The notes: generated from the sequence alone by a model not told the origin. Shown: positions 16,860-25,683, numbered from the stretch's first letter. The stretch: 64,000 bases of DNA from Mesorhizobium sp. AR07 (GCF_024746815.1 NZ_CP080525.1:2666001-2730000), one strand, 5' to 3'. A program made the numbers and translations.

Positions 16860-17714
16860 GGCCTTGAAGAAGGCCAGCAGGTCGGTGTTGATGATGTCGG
16901 CATGGGTCGTGGCCATGCCGTGCGGGTAGCCCTTGTAGACCTTGAGCTCGCCCTTCTTGAGCAACTTGATCGTCAGCAGGGCGGAGTCGGCGATGGGGAC
17001 GATCTGGTCGTCGTCGCCATGCATGACCAGCACCGGCACGTCGATTGTCTTCAGGTCCTCGGTAAAATCGGTTTCCGAGAAGGCCTTGATACAATCATAA
17101 TGCGCCTTGGTGCCGCCCATCATGCCCTGGCGCCACCAATTGTCGATCACGCCTTGCGAGACTGCCGCGCCAGGACGATTGAACCCGTAGAACGGACCGG
17201 CCGGAACGTCGCGGAAGAACTGGGCACGGTTGGCTGCCTGCGCCGAGCGGAAGCCGTCGAAGACCTCGATCGGCAGGCCGCCGGGATTGGCCGGTGTCTT
17301 GAGCATGATCGGCGGCACCGCTCCAATCAGCACCGCCTTGGCGACGCGGCCGCCTGAGCCATACCGGGCGACATAGCGCGCCACCTCGCCGCCGCCGGTC
17401 GAATGACCGACATGGATGGCGTCCTTGAGGTCCAGATGCGCCGCAAGCGCCGCGACATCGGCGGCGTAGGTGTCCATCTCATTGCCGATATCGGTCTGGG
17501 TCGAGCGGCCATGGCCGCGACGATCATGGGCAATGACGCGGTAGCCTTGTGCCAGGAAGAACAGCATCTGGGCGTCCCAGTCGTCGCTGCTCAATGGCCA
17601 GCCGTGATGGAAGACGATTGGCTGACCGGTTCCCCAGTCCTTGTAGTAGATCTGCGTTCCGTCCTTGGTGGTGATCGTGCCGCTGCCGGAGCCGGACTTG
17701 GTCTGCGAGGTCAT
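16857..17714 (-). CDS. Alpha/beta hydrolase (cofactor-free haloperoxidase family)
   Basis: A 285-residue serine hydrolase. The oxyanion segment [12 protein letters not shown] (about 36), the nucleophile elbow GHSTGGGE (Ser near 105), the acid in [11 protein letters not shown] (about 232) and the late His of [11 protein letters not shown] make up the triad. The 'DRRGHGRST' and '[17 protein letters not shown]' stretches match the non-haem chloroperoxidase/arylesterase group. It should act on esters or peracids in the cytoplasm. The start follows AAGGGAG. The divergent OhrR-like regulator and shared palindromic operators suggest induction by organic peroxide or a related oxidant. Confidence 0.9.
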   Translation of the reverse strand: MTSQTKSGSGSGTITTKDGTQIYYKDWGTGQPIVFHHGWPLSSDDWDAQMLFFLAQGYRVIAHDRRGHGRSTQTDIGNEMDTYAADVAALAAHLDLKDAIHVGHSTGGGEVARYVARYGSGGRVAKAVLIGAVPPIMLKTPANPGGLPIEVFDGFRSAQAANRAQFFRDVPAGPFYGFNRPGAAVSQGVIDNWWRQGMMGGTKAHYDCIKAFSETDFTEDLKTIDVPVLVMHGDDDQIVPIADSALLTIKLLKKGELKVYKGYPHGMATTHADIINTDLLAFFKA

Positions 17715-17734
17715 CTCAATCTCCCTTCGATTGT

Positions 17735-17814
17735 TGTCGCGATAAACAATATCGCGATAACTGTATGCCTAGCGCGACGCACGGCTCTTGTCCACGATAA
17801 TATGTATCGCGATA
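17735..17814. promoter_or_regulatory. Cluster of TATCGCGATA palindromic operators
   Basis: Two perfect 10-bp palindromes TATCGCGATA lie at 17750-17759 and 17805-17814, and a near match TGTCGCGATA at 17735-17744. All are in the 151-base gap between the divergent alpha/beta hydrolase and MarR/OhrR-like gene. This is the natural place for the regulator to bind and control both genes. Confidence 0.65.
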
Positions 17815-17865
17815 TCATTTCTCGTGGTATGGAGTTCGTGCCCTGTCGGCAAAAAGGAATCGGCC

Positions 17866-18294
17866 GTGCCTCTCCCGTTGGACAATCAGCTCTGTTTCAC
17901 GCTCTACGCCACGAGCATGGCGATCAACCGCACCTACAAGCCGATGCTGGACGAGATGGGGATCACCTACCCGCAGTATCTCGTGCTCAACGCGCTGGGA
18001 GAGGCCGACGGCATGTCGGTCGGCACCATCGCGCACCGGCTCGCCTTGGAATCGAGCACCATCACCCCGCTGGTGAAGCGATTGGAACAGGCCGGGCTGG
18101 TGACCCGCCAGCGCAGCCAGACCGACGAGCGCCAGGTCCAGGTCGATCTGACCGCGACCGGGCGCGCGCTGTTGGTCCAGTGCAACTGTCTGAACGAGAC
18201 CTTGATCGAGCGCTCGGGCATGACACTGACACAGCTTGATGCCCTGAACCGGCAAATCCAGGCGCTGCGTGATGCGTTGAGCGGCGATCAGTAG
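17866..18294 (+). CDS. MarR-family regulator, OhrR-like
   Basis: A 142-residue winged-helix regulator. The N-terminus LDNQLCFTLYATSMAINRTY places a Cys at the position of the peroxide-sensing Cys of OhrR, and TYPQYLVLNAL follows as in OhrR. The DNA-binding part has SVGTIAHRLALESSTITPLV and the wing has RSQTDERQVQVDLTATG. Members sense organic hydroperoxides through that Cys. A GTG start at 17866 with AAGGAA upstream is chosen, because the longer frame starting at 17788 would place the operators inside the gene. The target is very probably the divergent hydrolase. Confidence 0.85.
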   Translation: MPLPLDNQLCFTLYATSMAINRTYKPMLDEMGITYPQYLVLNALGEADGMSVGTIAHRLALESSTITPLVKRLEQAGLVTRQRSQTDERQVQVDLTATGRALLVQCNCLNETLIERSGMTLTQLDALNRQIQALRDALSGDQ

Positions 18295-18447
18295 CCCAAA
18301 CTCTTGCGACCTGCCTCCCTGCCGTTTGCCGGGCGCGCCCGACTCGATGCAAGCGTGCCGACCCGTCTTCTTCATCGTCCCGGCCGGGACCTCGTTGGCC
18401 CCAGCCGGTACGACACAGCACATACCGGCCTGGCGAGCGGCCGCCCG

Positions 18448-19830
18448 TCAGGCAGCCGGCCGGATGTTCTGGTTCACCCGAAAAAGGTTGGTCGGGTCGT
18501 ATGTCTTCTTCAGCGTAGCGAGGCGCGCGTAGTTGTCGCCATAGGCGGCCTTGAGTCTTGCATCCCCTTCGTCATCCATCATGAAGTTCGGGTAGGCGCC
18601 ACCCAGATCGAACGGATGCACCGCCTCCCAATAGGCCTTGGTCCAGCGCGTCACCGGCCCCGCCTTCTGCGGATTCGGATCGATCCCCGCGATGACCATC
18701 GACCACGTCGCATCGCGGCAATTCCAGGCTGTGTCTCCTTTGCCGACGCGATGGACGGCGCCATCGATCGGATAGAGGTGCATGAGCGATAGCTCGCTCG
18801 GCGTCTTCGCCGCCTGCTCGAGGTGGGCGTCAATCGCCGCGTCAGACAGTGTCTTGACGAAATCACCACGCCAATACCACTGCATCCCCTTTGGGTAGAG
18901 CCCGTCGAACATGCTCTGCACGGCGGGATAAGGCATCGTTCCCATCCAGTTGAACAAGGGTGCGGGGAGCGCATCGATCAGCGGAGCCAGCGCCTCTCTG
19001 CCCTTTTCCTCCAGGCCACTGTAGCAACACATCAAGAGACACATCCGCTTTCCCCAAAACTCTTCCGGGAACGGCGCGCTCGAAAGGATCGTCTTGAGCC
19101 CGAGGAATATCCCGAGTTCCTCGGGCGCACCCGGCAGGAACTCGCGATAACGCTGCATGATGGTGCGGGCGTGCTGCTGATCCCATGCGATCGGCCCCGC
19201 AAAGACCATGCTGACCGGGTGAAGCTGGAACACAAAACTGGTGACGACGCCGAAATTGCCGCCACCGCCGCGAAGCGCCCAGAACAGGTTGGGATTCCGG
19301 TCCTTGCTGGCGGTGACGAAGCTTCCGTCGGCAAGCACGACATCGGCCTCGATCAGATTGTCGATGGTCAGGCCGTATTTGCGCGTCAGATAACCGTGGC
19401 CGCCACTCAGCGTCAGTCCGGCGACACCGGTGGTCGAGATGATGCCGGCTGGCACGGCCAACCCAAAGGCATGGGTGGCGTGGTCGACATCGCCTTGGGT
19501 GCAGCCCGCGCCGACCCGTGCCGTGCGGGCATCCGTATCGACGCGCACGCCGTTCATCGCCGACAGGTCGATCACCAGACCGTCGTCGCAACTCCCTAGT
19601 CCCGGTCCGTTGTGGCCGCCGCCGCGTACCGCGACCAGCAAATTGTTCTCACGGCCGAAATTCACCGCTGTGATCACGTCGGCGACGTCGACACAGCGGG
19701 CGATCAGCAACGGTCGCTTGTCGATCATCCCGTTATAGAGCTTGCGCGCGTCGTCGTAACCGGCATCGTCGCGCTCAACCAGCGTACCCCGCAGGTTGGC
19801 TCGCAATTTGGCGTTGGACTCGTCTTTCAT
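18448..19830 (-). CDS. FAD-linked oxidase with probable bicovalent flavin (BBE type)
   Basis: A 460-residue flavoprotein of the PCMH/berberine-bridge-enzyme family. The His of VRGGGHNGPG (about 71) and the Cys of VGAGCTQGDVD (about 109) are the two residues that bind FAD covalently in this family; both are present. The FAD-binding STTGVAGLTLSGGHGYLTRK and GGGGNFGVVTSF follow, and the C-terminal BBE segment has YGDNYARLATLKKTYDPTNL-F. Such enzymes oxidise sugars or secondary metabolites with oxygen. There is no signal peptide. It is divergent from a LuxR-type regulator across 278 bases. Confidence 0.9.
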   Translation of the reverse strand: MKDESNAKLRANLRGTLVERDDAGYDDARKLYNGMIDKRPLLIARCVDVADVITAVNFGRENNLLVAVRGGGHNGPGLGSCDDGLVIDLSAMNGVRVDTDARTARVGAGCTQGDVDHATHAFGLAVPAGIISTTGVAGLTLSGGHGYLTRKYGLTIDNLIEADVVLADGSFVTASKDRNPNLFWALRGGGGNFGVVTSFVFQLHPVSMVFAGPIAWDQQHARTIMQRYREFLPGAPEELGIFLGLKTILSSAPFPEEFWGKRMCLLMCCYSGLEEKGREALAPLIDALPAPLFNWMGTMPYPAVQSMFDGLYPKGMQWYWRGDFVKTLSDAAIDAHLEQAAKTPSELSLMHLYPIDGAVHRVGKGDTAWNCRDATWSMVIAGIDPNPQKAGPVTRWTKAYWEAVHPFDLGGAYPNFMMDDEGDARLKAAYGDNYARLATLKKTYDPTNLFRVNQNIRPAA

Positions 19831-20108
19831 GGTCTCCTCCTGATCTATGGACGACTGGATTCAAGATGTCGGGCGCTTACTCCCGTTCCGCTGTCGTGCG
19901 GAACCAGGACATGCACATCGCTGGCGCTGCGCGCCTGACCAGAGGGGCACAATCTGCCTGACGGCAAAGGTTGCCGCATCGCCCGATCGATGGATATCAG
20001 GGCCGCACCTTGCCACGCCCGTCCGCGCAAGCCCCTGCAGCCTGTGATTGTCCATGACGAACCTTGGGCACCCAACCGCGCGTGCAATCGTTCTGGAAGG
20101 AGGGTAAG

Positions 20109-21266
20109 GTGGACGTTGGAGCTGCCACCATGCGTGAAGCAGAAGAGCTTTCGCAGGTCATCGGTGACGTTTACGACGCGTCGCTCGACCCGGCACTGTG
20201 GCAGAACGCGATCGAAAGCGTCTGCGGGTATATCGGCGCCGCTTCCGGAAGCCTGCATTCGCAAGACTCGATCAGCAGGGCCACGGATGCACTGTTCTGG
20301 TGGGGGGACCCGTCCAGCGCGCCTCACTATTTCAAGACCTATCTGGAAACGTATGGCAAGATGAACCCGATCTTTCCCGGCGTCATTTTTTTCGACGTGG
20401 AGCGATCGGTTGCTGTACCCGACGTGATTTCGTGCGAGGAATTTGTTCGGACGCGCTTCTTTCGCGAATGGCTCGCTCCGCAGAGCTTGACGGACGGCCT
20501 GTTCTCAAACCTGGAGAAGGGCGCGACAAGCTGCGCACTGTTTACCGCCATGCGCCACACGGCGCAGGGGGAAGTGGATGACCGCATGCGCCAGCGCTTT
20601 GAGCTGATCACGCCACACGTCAGGCGCTCCATGCTCATCGGCAAGGTGATCGATCTCCATCGCGTCGAGGCAGCGACGCTCGCCGACAGTCTCGACGAAC
20701 TCGCTTCCGGCATGTTCATCGTGGACTCGACTGGCCGTATCATCCACGCCAATGCCAGCGCGCATCGTCTGATCGCCGAAGCCGACGTACTGCGTGCCAC
20801 GAACGGGCGGATAGCGGCATTTGATCTCCAGGGCAGTCGCAAGTTGCTCGATGTGTTCATGGCAGCTCGGTCTGGGGATGTGGCTGTCGGAAAGAGTGGC
20901 ATCGCCCTGCCGCTGACGGCGCGCAGTGGTGAACGCTATGTCGCGCACGTGCTGCCGTTGACCTCCGGGAAACGTCGGAAAGCGGGCGTTTCCTATTCGG
21001 CGACGGCGGCGGTGTTCATTCGCAAGGCCGCTTTGGACTTGCCGTCACCGCCGGAGGCGGTGGCCAGCCAGTTCAATCTGACGCCCGCGGAGCTCCGGGT
21101 CCTGTTCGCCATCATTGAGATTGGTGGCGTGCCCGAAGTCGCCCCGGTGCTCGGCATCTCGGACCAGACCGTCAAGAGCCATCTGCATCGGATCTACGAG
21201 AAGACCGCGACGAAACGGCAGGCGGATCTGGTGAAGCTGGTAGCGAGCTATTCGGGGAGGCCCTGA
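20109..21266 (+). CDS. LuxR-family transcriptional regulator with PAS-like sensor region
   Basis: A 385-residue protein. The C-terminal 65 residues form a LuxR-type HTH: NLTPAELRVLFAIIEIGGVP, LGISDQTVKSHLHRIYEKT, KRQADLVKLV. The middle (about 205-300) with DELASGMFIVDSTGRIIHAN looks PAS-like, and the N-terminal 190 residues are a sensor region of unknown ligand. The GTG start at 20109 has a strong GGAGGG five bases upstream and is preferred to a TTG 15 codons earlier. It is divergent from the flavoprotein gene, which is a plausible target. Confidence 0.85.
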   Translation: MDVGAATMREAEELSQVIGDVYDASLDPALWQNAIESVCGYIGAASGSLHSQDSISRATDALFWWGDPSSAPHYFKTYLETYGKMNPIFPGVIFFDVERSVAVPDVISCEEFVRTRFFREWLAPQSLTDGLFSNLEKGATSCALFTAMRHTAQGEVDDRMRQRFELITPHVRRSMLIGKVIDLHRVEAATLADSLDELASGMFIVDSTGRIIHANASAHRLIAEADVLRATNGRIAAFDLQGSRKLLDVFMAARSGDVAVGKSGIALPLTARSGERYVAHVLPLTSGKRRKAGVSYSATAAVFIRKAALDLPSPPEAVASQFNLTPAELRVLFAIIEIGGVPEVAPVLGISDQTVKSHLHRIYEKTATKRQADLVKLVASYSGRP

Positions 21267-21341
21267 ATCGGCGGGTTGAGGCGCTGCGCGATGCGTTGAG
21301 TGGCGACCAATAGCCAGCCGAGGCCTGCCCGCTCGGCCCTT

Positions 21342-21659
21342 TCACGGGCTAATGGCGATCAGCACCGAGCCCGATTCTACCTTTGCCGGATAGGTCGTGA
21401 GATTGATGCAAGGCGGCAATCGCTTTGCCACGCCGGTACGATAGTCGAAGGCGCCGGCGTGTTTGGGGCATTCGATCTCGTAGTCCATGACCAGCCCTTC
21501 GGCGAGATGGACGGCTTCGTGCGTGCACAGGCCGTCGGTGCAGAACACCTCGTCGTCGGGCGAGCGAAAGACCGCGTAGGTTCGGCCTTCATGATCGAAA
21601 CGGCGGGCGCCTTCCTGTTCGATGTCGTCGAGGCTGCTGGCCCTGATCCAGCTGGACAT
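21342..21659 (-). CDS. Rieske-type [2Fe-2S] ferredoxin (MocE-like)
   Basis: A 105-residue soluble ferredoxin. The cluster ligands are Cys-Thr-His in LCTHEAVHLAEG and Cys-Pro-Lys-His in IECPKHAGAFD. Length and layout match ferredoxins that feed electrons to oxygenases, including MocE of rhizopine catabolism. It starts at MSSWIRAS with GAGGAG upstream and is last in the leftward cluster, behind a sugar-binding protein and a membrane hydroxylase. A matching ferredoxin reductase (MocF) is not in the window. The moc assignment is by gene neighbourhood as well as family. Confidence 0.85.
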   Translation of the reverse strand: MSSWIRASSLDDIEQEGARRFDHEGRTYAVFRSPDDEVFCTDGLCTHEAVHLAEGLVMDYEIECPKHAGAFDYRTGVAKRLPPCINLTTYPAKVESGSVLIAISP

Positions 21660-21729
21660 TTTTCTCCTCAATTCCGGCAAGGCATCCGGGACGGCCATGA
21701 CAGCCGCCTCGGAGGCCTCAGCCCTGGGA

Positions 21730-22671
21730 CTAGTTCTTGTTGAGGTAGGCATCCATGTTCGCCGGCGTGACCAGCTCGAACGGAACGTAGACGACGCGGT
21801 CGACCTTCTCGCCCTTGGCCAGCGCCAGTGCTGCGTCGACGCCGCCACCACCTTGCGCCTTGGCGTTCTGGAACACCGTCACCGCAAGGTCGCCCGCCTT
21901 CATCGACTGCAGGCCATCCTGGGTGGCATCGACACCGCCGACGACGACGTTCTTCATGTCGATACCGTTTGCCTTGAGCGACAGGATGACGCCGATGGCG
22001 GATTCGTCGTTGTTGGCGATGACCGCGTCCGGCGCCGGCCCTGCCGTCAGCCAGTTGGTCATCAGGTTCTGCGCGTTGTCGCGCGACCATTCGGACGACT
22101 GCTTGTCGACGATCTTGATGAAGTTGCACATGTCGGTGCCGAAGATCTGCTCGACGTCCTTGGTCCGCTGCAGCGCCGCCTGATGAACCAGGCTGCCCAT
22201 GACGATATAGGCCTTGGCGCCCGCCGACTTGCCCTTGGCACGCAGCAGCTTGCACACTTCAAAGGCCTCGAGGGTTCCAGACCCGGCCTCGTTCGAGCCG
22301 ACATAGACCTGTTTGTCCGGCAGGTTATGCATGTCGTTGGGTTCGAGATTGACGAACACCAGCGGAATGCCGGCTTTCGCGGCTTCGTCGCTAAGCGTCC
22401 TGGACGCATTGGTATCGACCAGGGTGACGACGATGGCGTCGACGCCGCTGGCGATGAAATTCTTCACCTGGTCGAGTTGCTTGGCGACGTCGTTCTGCGC
22501 ATCCTCGACCTGGATGCCGGCGCCCTTTTCCTTGGCGCGGTCCTGCATGCCGTGCATCAGCAGCGTCTGGAAATTGTTGTCGAAGTTGACGATGCTGACA
22601 CCGATCTTGGCGGCAAACGCGCTGCTCGACATCGTCGCGGCGAGCGCCGTCGAAAGCAGAAGCTTCTTCAT
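21730..22671 (-). CDS. Periplasmic sugar/inositol-type binding protein (MocB-like)
   Basis: A 313-residue ribose-type (Peripla_BP_4) solute-binding protein with a 20-residue signal peptide (MKKLLLSTALAATMSSSAFA) and mature start AKIGVSIV. The ligand-pocket segments GVDAIVVTLVDTNAS, FVNLEPNDMHN, AVIANNDESAIGVILSLKAN and VVVGGVDATQDGL are visible. This type includes MocB, the rhizopine-binding protein. No ABC permease or ATPase is nearby, so uptake must use a transporter encoded elsewhere or the protein must act in sensing. The ferredoxin and hydroxylase genes flank it. Confidence 0.88.
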   Translation of the reverse strand: MKKLLLSTALAATMSSSAFAAKIGVSIVNFDNNFQTLLMHGMQDRAKEKGAGIQVEDAQNDVAKQLDQVKNFIASGVDAIVVTLVDTNASRTLSDEAAKAGIPLVFVNLEPNDMHNLPDKQVYVGSNEAGSGTLEAFEVCKLLRAKGKSAGAKAYIVMGSLVHQAALQRTKDVEQIFGTDMCNFIKIVDKQSSEWSRDNAQNLMTNWLTAGPAPDAVIANNDESAIGVILSLKANGIDMKNVVVGGVDATQDGLQSMKAGDLAVTVFQNAKAQGGGGVDAALALAKGEKVDRVVYVPFELVTPANMDAYLNKN

Positions 22672-22758
22672 GGATTTCCTCCCTCTGGATGGAGTGCCGG
22701 CTCACTCCTTTTTTGAATGCCGGCCCTTTCGGGATGCTTGACGGATCGGCAGGCGCGG

Positions 22759-23769
22759 TTACTTGGCCGCGTCGGCGTTGGCGCGCGCCTTCTTCTTCTC
22801 GTAGCGGGCCTGCATGCGGGCCTCGCCTTCCTTGCTGCCGTCGTGGAAAGTGCCGAACCACTTGTCGAACGGGATGAGGCCGTCGCCGTAGTTCACCTCG
22901 AAATATTTGTGATGGAGGTAGTGGATATGGGCGTGACTATCGACGGCGGTATTGTCGCCGACCTCGATCTTGTCGAAGCCGACATGGCCCGGGATGGCGC
23001 CGAAGCCGGCAAGGTGAAGCTGATAGAGCGCCAGGATCGGATTTGACGGAATGACCAGGTGCCAGAGTGCCACGCCGAGATAGGAGAACTGCTCCACGGG
23101 ATGCATCGCCAGCGATGACCAGGGCGACGGGTTCACCGAATTGTGGTGGACCGAATGCACCCATTTGTAGAGCGGCGGCCAATGGATCGCCCGGTGCAGC
23201 AGGAAGAAGTGGGTTTCGTGGATGACCGGTGCGAGGAGCGCCAGGACAAAGAGATAGACCGGGTGCTCGGCAAAGCTCAGCCACGGTACGTAGCCATTGG
23301 CGTAGGCGTAAAGGATGGCGACCTCGATCGCCGTCCAGATCGGCATGCCGGTTCCGAAAGTACGCAGCATGTTGTCGATGTTCTGGCTTTCGAAGAAGAA
23401 GGTCTTGCTCTTCTGCTCGGAGGGCCATTTGCCGTTGTATTTGAAGCGGTTGCCCTGGGCTCTCAAAATGTAGAGTCTGAGCTCGAAGGCACCGAAGAAC
23501 ACAAGCAGCGCGGCACAGTTGACGACGAACAGTTTTAGGATCCAACCCCAGGCGAGCGTCTTCATCGCCACGACATCGGGCAGGACGAAATGCCACCAGG
23601 CCACTGCCAAAAGCGCGAACAGCAAATTGTAGGGCAGGAAATAATGCGGCAGCCATTTCAGCAGCGCCAGCGGCCGCGGCGGAAAGACGAAGAGCGGTGC
23701 TGTGCCTGCCGGCTCGCTTGGAGCCCAGTCGCCTCGCTTGTTGCGCGTGCCGTATTTCAGGTCATCCAT
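22759..23769 (-). CDS. Membrane fatty-acid-hydroxylase/sterol-desaturase family oxygenase (MocD-like)
   Basis: A 336-residue membrane protein with about four helices and the histidine clusters of di-iron hydroxylases: HETHFFLLHRAIH (about 190), HSVHHN (about 207) and HAHIHYLHHKYFE (about 280). Rhizobial MocD, which with MocE and MocF demethylates 3-O-methyl-scyllo-inosamine, belongs to this family. The ATG at 23769 is used; a GTG at 23781 that overlaps the stop of the upstream gene is an alternative and would couple translation. The long hydrophilic Lys/Arg/Glu tail is cytoplasmic. Substrate assignment is inference. Confidence 0.85.
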   Translation of the reverse strand: MDDLKYGTRNKRGDWAPSEPAGTAPLFVFPPRPLALLKWLPHYFLPYNLLFALLAVAWWHFVLPDVVAMKTLAWGWILKLFVVNCAALLVFFGAFELRLYILRAQGNRFKYNGKWPSEQKSKTFFFESQNIDNMLRTFGTGMPIWTAIEVAILYAYANGYVPWLSFAEHPVYLFVLALLAPVIHETHFFLLHRAIHWPPLYKWVHSVHHNSVNPSPWSSLAMHPVEQFSYLGVALWHLVIPSNPILALYQLHLAGFGAIPGHVGFDKIEVGDNTAVDSHAHIHYLHHKYFEVNYGDGLIPFDKWFGTFHDGSKEGEARMQARYEKKKARANADAAK

Positions 23770-23777
23770 TTCTAATC

Positions 23778-24569
23778 TCACAAGGCCTGGGAGAGGGTCA
23801 GGAAGCGGTCAAAGGCGACATCGTCCATGGCCACCTGGTGCCTGGCTTCGGGATAGTTGCCCTCGGCAACGTCGCGGCCGAAGGCCCGGAAGGCGGAGAT
23901 GCGCTTCTCCTGCAGTTCGGCCTCCAGCGTGACGAAATCGGCATAGCGCCTGGCATGACGCGGGTAGTGACCGGTATGGGTGCCGAGCACGTCGCTGGAA
24001 AACAGATACTGCGTGTCGCAGGCCGAGCCGCAGCCCATGCCCATGGTGATCAGCGGCGTCGAGCGGGTGATGTGCTCGGCAAGCCTGACCGGCACCACCT
24101 CGACCTCGATACAGGCAGCCCCGGCATTCTCCAGGTCTTTTGCCGCACGCAGCACCTTCAATGCCTCTTCGGCGGTCTTGCCGATCGCACGAAAATTCGT
24201 CCAGGTGGCGCGGTTCGGCACCAGGCCGACATGACCGGTGACAGGAATGCCCTCGGCTGCCATCGCCTCGATGAAGCGCGGCGAATGCGAGCAATAAACC
24301 GCGTCGGCGCCGCGCTGCATCATCGAAAAACCGAGCCGCACTGCCTCATCGGGCGAGGCGACGGCGCCATGCGGCATGCCGACCGACAGGAAGGCGAGGG
24401 GCGCAGCCTGACGGATGACTTCGAGATTGTGGTCGGGCTCGCAGGACAGGATGACGATGTCGCAGGCAACCGCCGCTGCCGCCTCGGCTGGCGTGTCGAC
24501 ATGCAACTGCAGCCATTTGCGGCTGCCCTTGGCGCTCCTGAGATCGTAGGCCGTCAGCCGTCTGGTCAC
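23778..24569 (-). CDS. Ketopantoate hydroxymethyltransferase (PanB)-like protein
   Basis: A 263-residue TIM-barrel protein related to PanB. The PanB-like GIPVTGHVGLVPNRATW, AKDLENAGAACIEVEVVPVR and PLITMGMGCGSACDTQYLFS-SD segments align well. The usual metal-site Asp segment near the N-terminus (GDSLGM) reads LSCEPDHN/LSVGMPHGAV instead, so the chemistry may differ from pantothenate synthesis. It begins with GTG after GGGAGG and overlaps or abuts the hydroxylase gene, so it is part of the moc-like cluster. It could be a retro-aldol or hydroxymethyl-transfer enzyme handling the one-carbon unit released by demethylation; this is speculation. Confidence 0.75.
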   Translation of the reverse strand: MTRRLTAYDLRSAKGSRKWLQLHVDTPAEAAAAVACDIVILSCEPDHNLEVIRQAAPLAFLSVGMPHGAVASPDEAVRLGFSMMQRGADAVYCSHSPRFIEAMAAEGIPVTGHVGLVPNRATWTNFRAIGKTAEEALKVLRAAKDLENAGAACIEVEVVPVRLAEHITRSTPLITMGMGCGSACDTQYLFSSDVLGTHTGHYPRHARRYADFVTLEAELQEKRISAFRAFGRDVAEGNYPEARHQVAMDDVAFDRFLTLSQAL

Positions 24570-24644
24570 CTGTCACCCTCCCGTTTGCGAGAGGGGATAC
24601 CATCGCGGCCGGCGCAAGGCCGCTTGTTCCTTGATCAAATCAGA

Positions 24645-25652
24645 TCAAAGATTCTCGGCGGTGAAGGTGACGAAGCGGATCGGCGGATTGTCGACCGGCA
24701 GGTCGTGCAGGCCAAGCGTCGCCAGCACCAGATCCATGGCGCGCCTCGCCTGCGCCTCCGGTGCCTGGTCGAGCACGACATCCATCGTTCCCTGGCGAAG
24801 GGCGGTGGCACTGCGCTCGGTAAGCTCGTGGCCGACGAAGAATATCTCTGCCCCATGTGGATGGCGTCTCAGCACATCGTTCAGCGCGGCGTTGGCGCCG
24901 CCGGCATTGTAGAGGCCTGCAAGGTCCGGCCACCGCCCCAGCGCCTCGACGAGTTGCCCGGCATTGCGGTCGCCTTCGTCATGGCCGAACAGCGCTGCGA
25001 CCGGTTCGAAGTCGCCGGCGCCGGTGTCCATCAGATAATCGAAGAAGCCGCGCACGCGGTCGCGGTGCACGCGGTAGATCTGGCTGTGGCAGATGGCGAC
25101 CACCTTCCCCGGCCGCCTTTGCATGCGCGACAGCATGAGGCCGGCCATGCGTCCGGCTGCGTAATTGTCGATGCCGACATAGGGTCCGGAGGTGGCGGAA
25201 ATCTGCGTGACGATCTGCACCGTTGGGACGTTTTGCGCTTCCAGCTGCCTGAGCGCCGCTCCGACGAGCGGATGGTCCGGGACCGCCAGGATCAATGCCG
25301 CCCGGCGCATCTCGGGATCGAGGACCCGCCGCGCGATGGCGGCGGGATCCGCCTCGTCGAGAAAGGTCCGATGCACGGCGATCGTCCGATCCAGTGTGGC
25401 GGCGATGCGCTCGAAGGCACGCGACAGGCGGGCAAAGAAGGTCGCATCCGGACGAACCAGGATGACCTCGATCCTGATCACGCCGCGGTGCGCCTCCGGC
25501 AGGCGGCGCGGATAGTCGAGCGAGCGGGCGGCGGCGACAACCTTCTCGACGGTTTCGGGCCTGACCCCGCCCCTGCCGTTCAGCACGCGCTCGACCGTCG
25601 CCGTTCCGACCCCGGCACGGCGGGCGATCTCAAGGAAGGTGGGCTTCGGAAT
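24645..25652 (-). CDS. LacI-family regulator; no standard start codon
   Basis: A 335-residue LacI-type repressor. The helix-turn-helix reads PTFLEIARRAGVGTATVERV followed by LNGRGGVRPETV, and the ligand domain has PYVGIDNYAAGRMAGLML and a sugar-type pocket. In frame upstream of the HTH there is no ATG, GTG or TTG before the stop at 25668-25670; the best candidate is ATT at 25652 with GGGGA seven bases upstream. A GTG at 25586 would delete the HTH. Either a rare ATT start or a one-base frameshift from a GTG in the neighbouring frame would explain it. It probably controls the adjoining moc-like genes. Confidence 0.75.
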   Translation of the reverse strand: MPKPTFLEIARRAGVGTATVERVLNGRGGVRPETVEKVVAAARSLDYPRRLPEAHRGVIRIEVILVRPDATFFARLSRAFERIAATLDRTIAVHRTFLDEADPAAIARRVLDPEMRRAALILAVPDHPLVGAALRQLEAQNVPTVQIVTQISATSGPYVGIDNYAAGRMAGLMLSRMQRRPGKVVAICHSQIYRVHRDRVRGFFDYLMDTGAGDFEPVAALFGHDEGDRNAGQLVEALGRWPDLAGLYNAGGANAALNDVLRRHPHGAEIFFVGHELTERSATALRQGTMDVVLDQAPEAQARRAMDLVLATLGLHDLPVDNPPIRFVTFTAENL

Positions 25653-25683
25653 CTTGGTTCCCCGCGGTCACGACGCCGAAACC

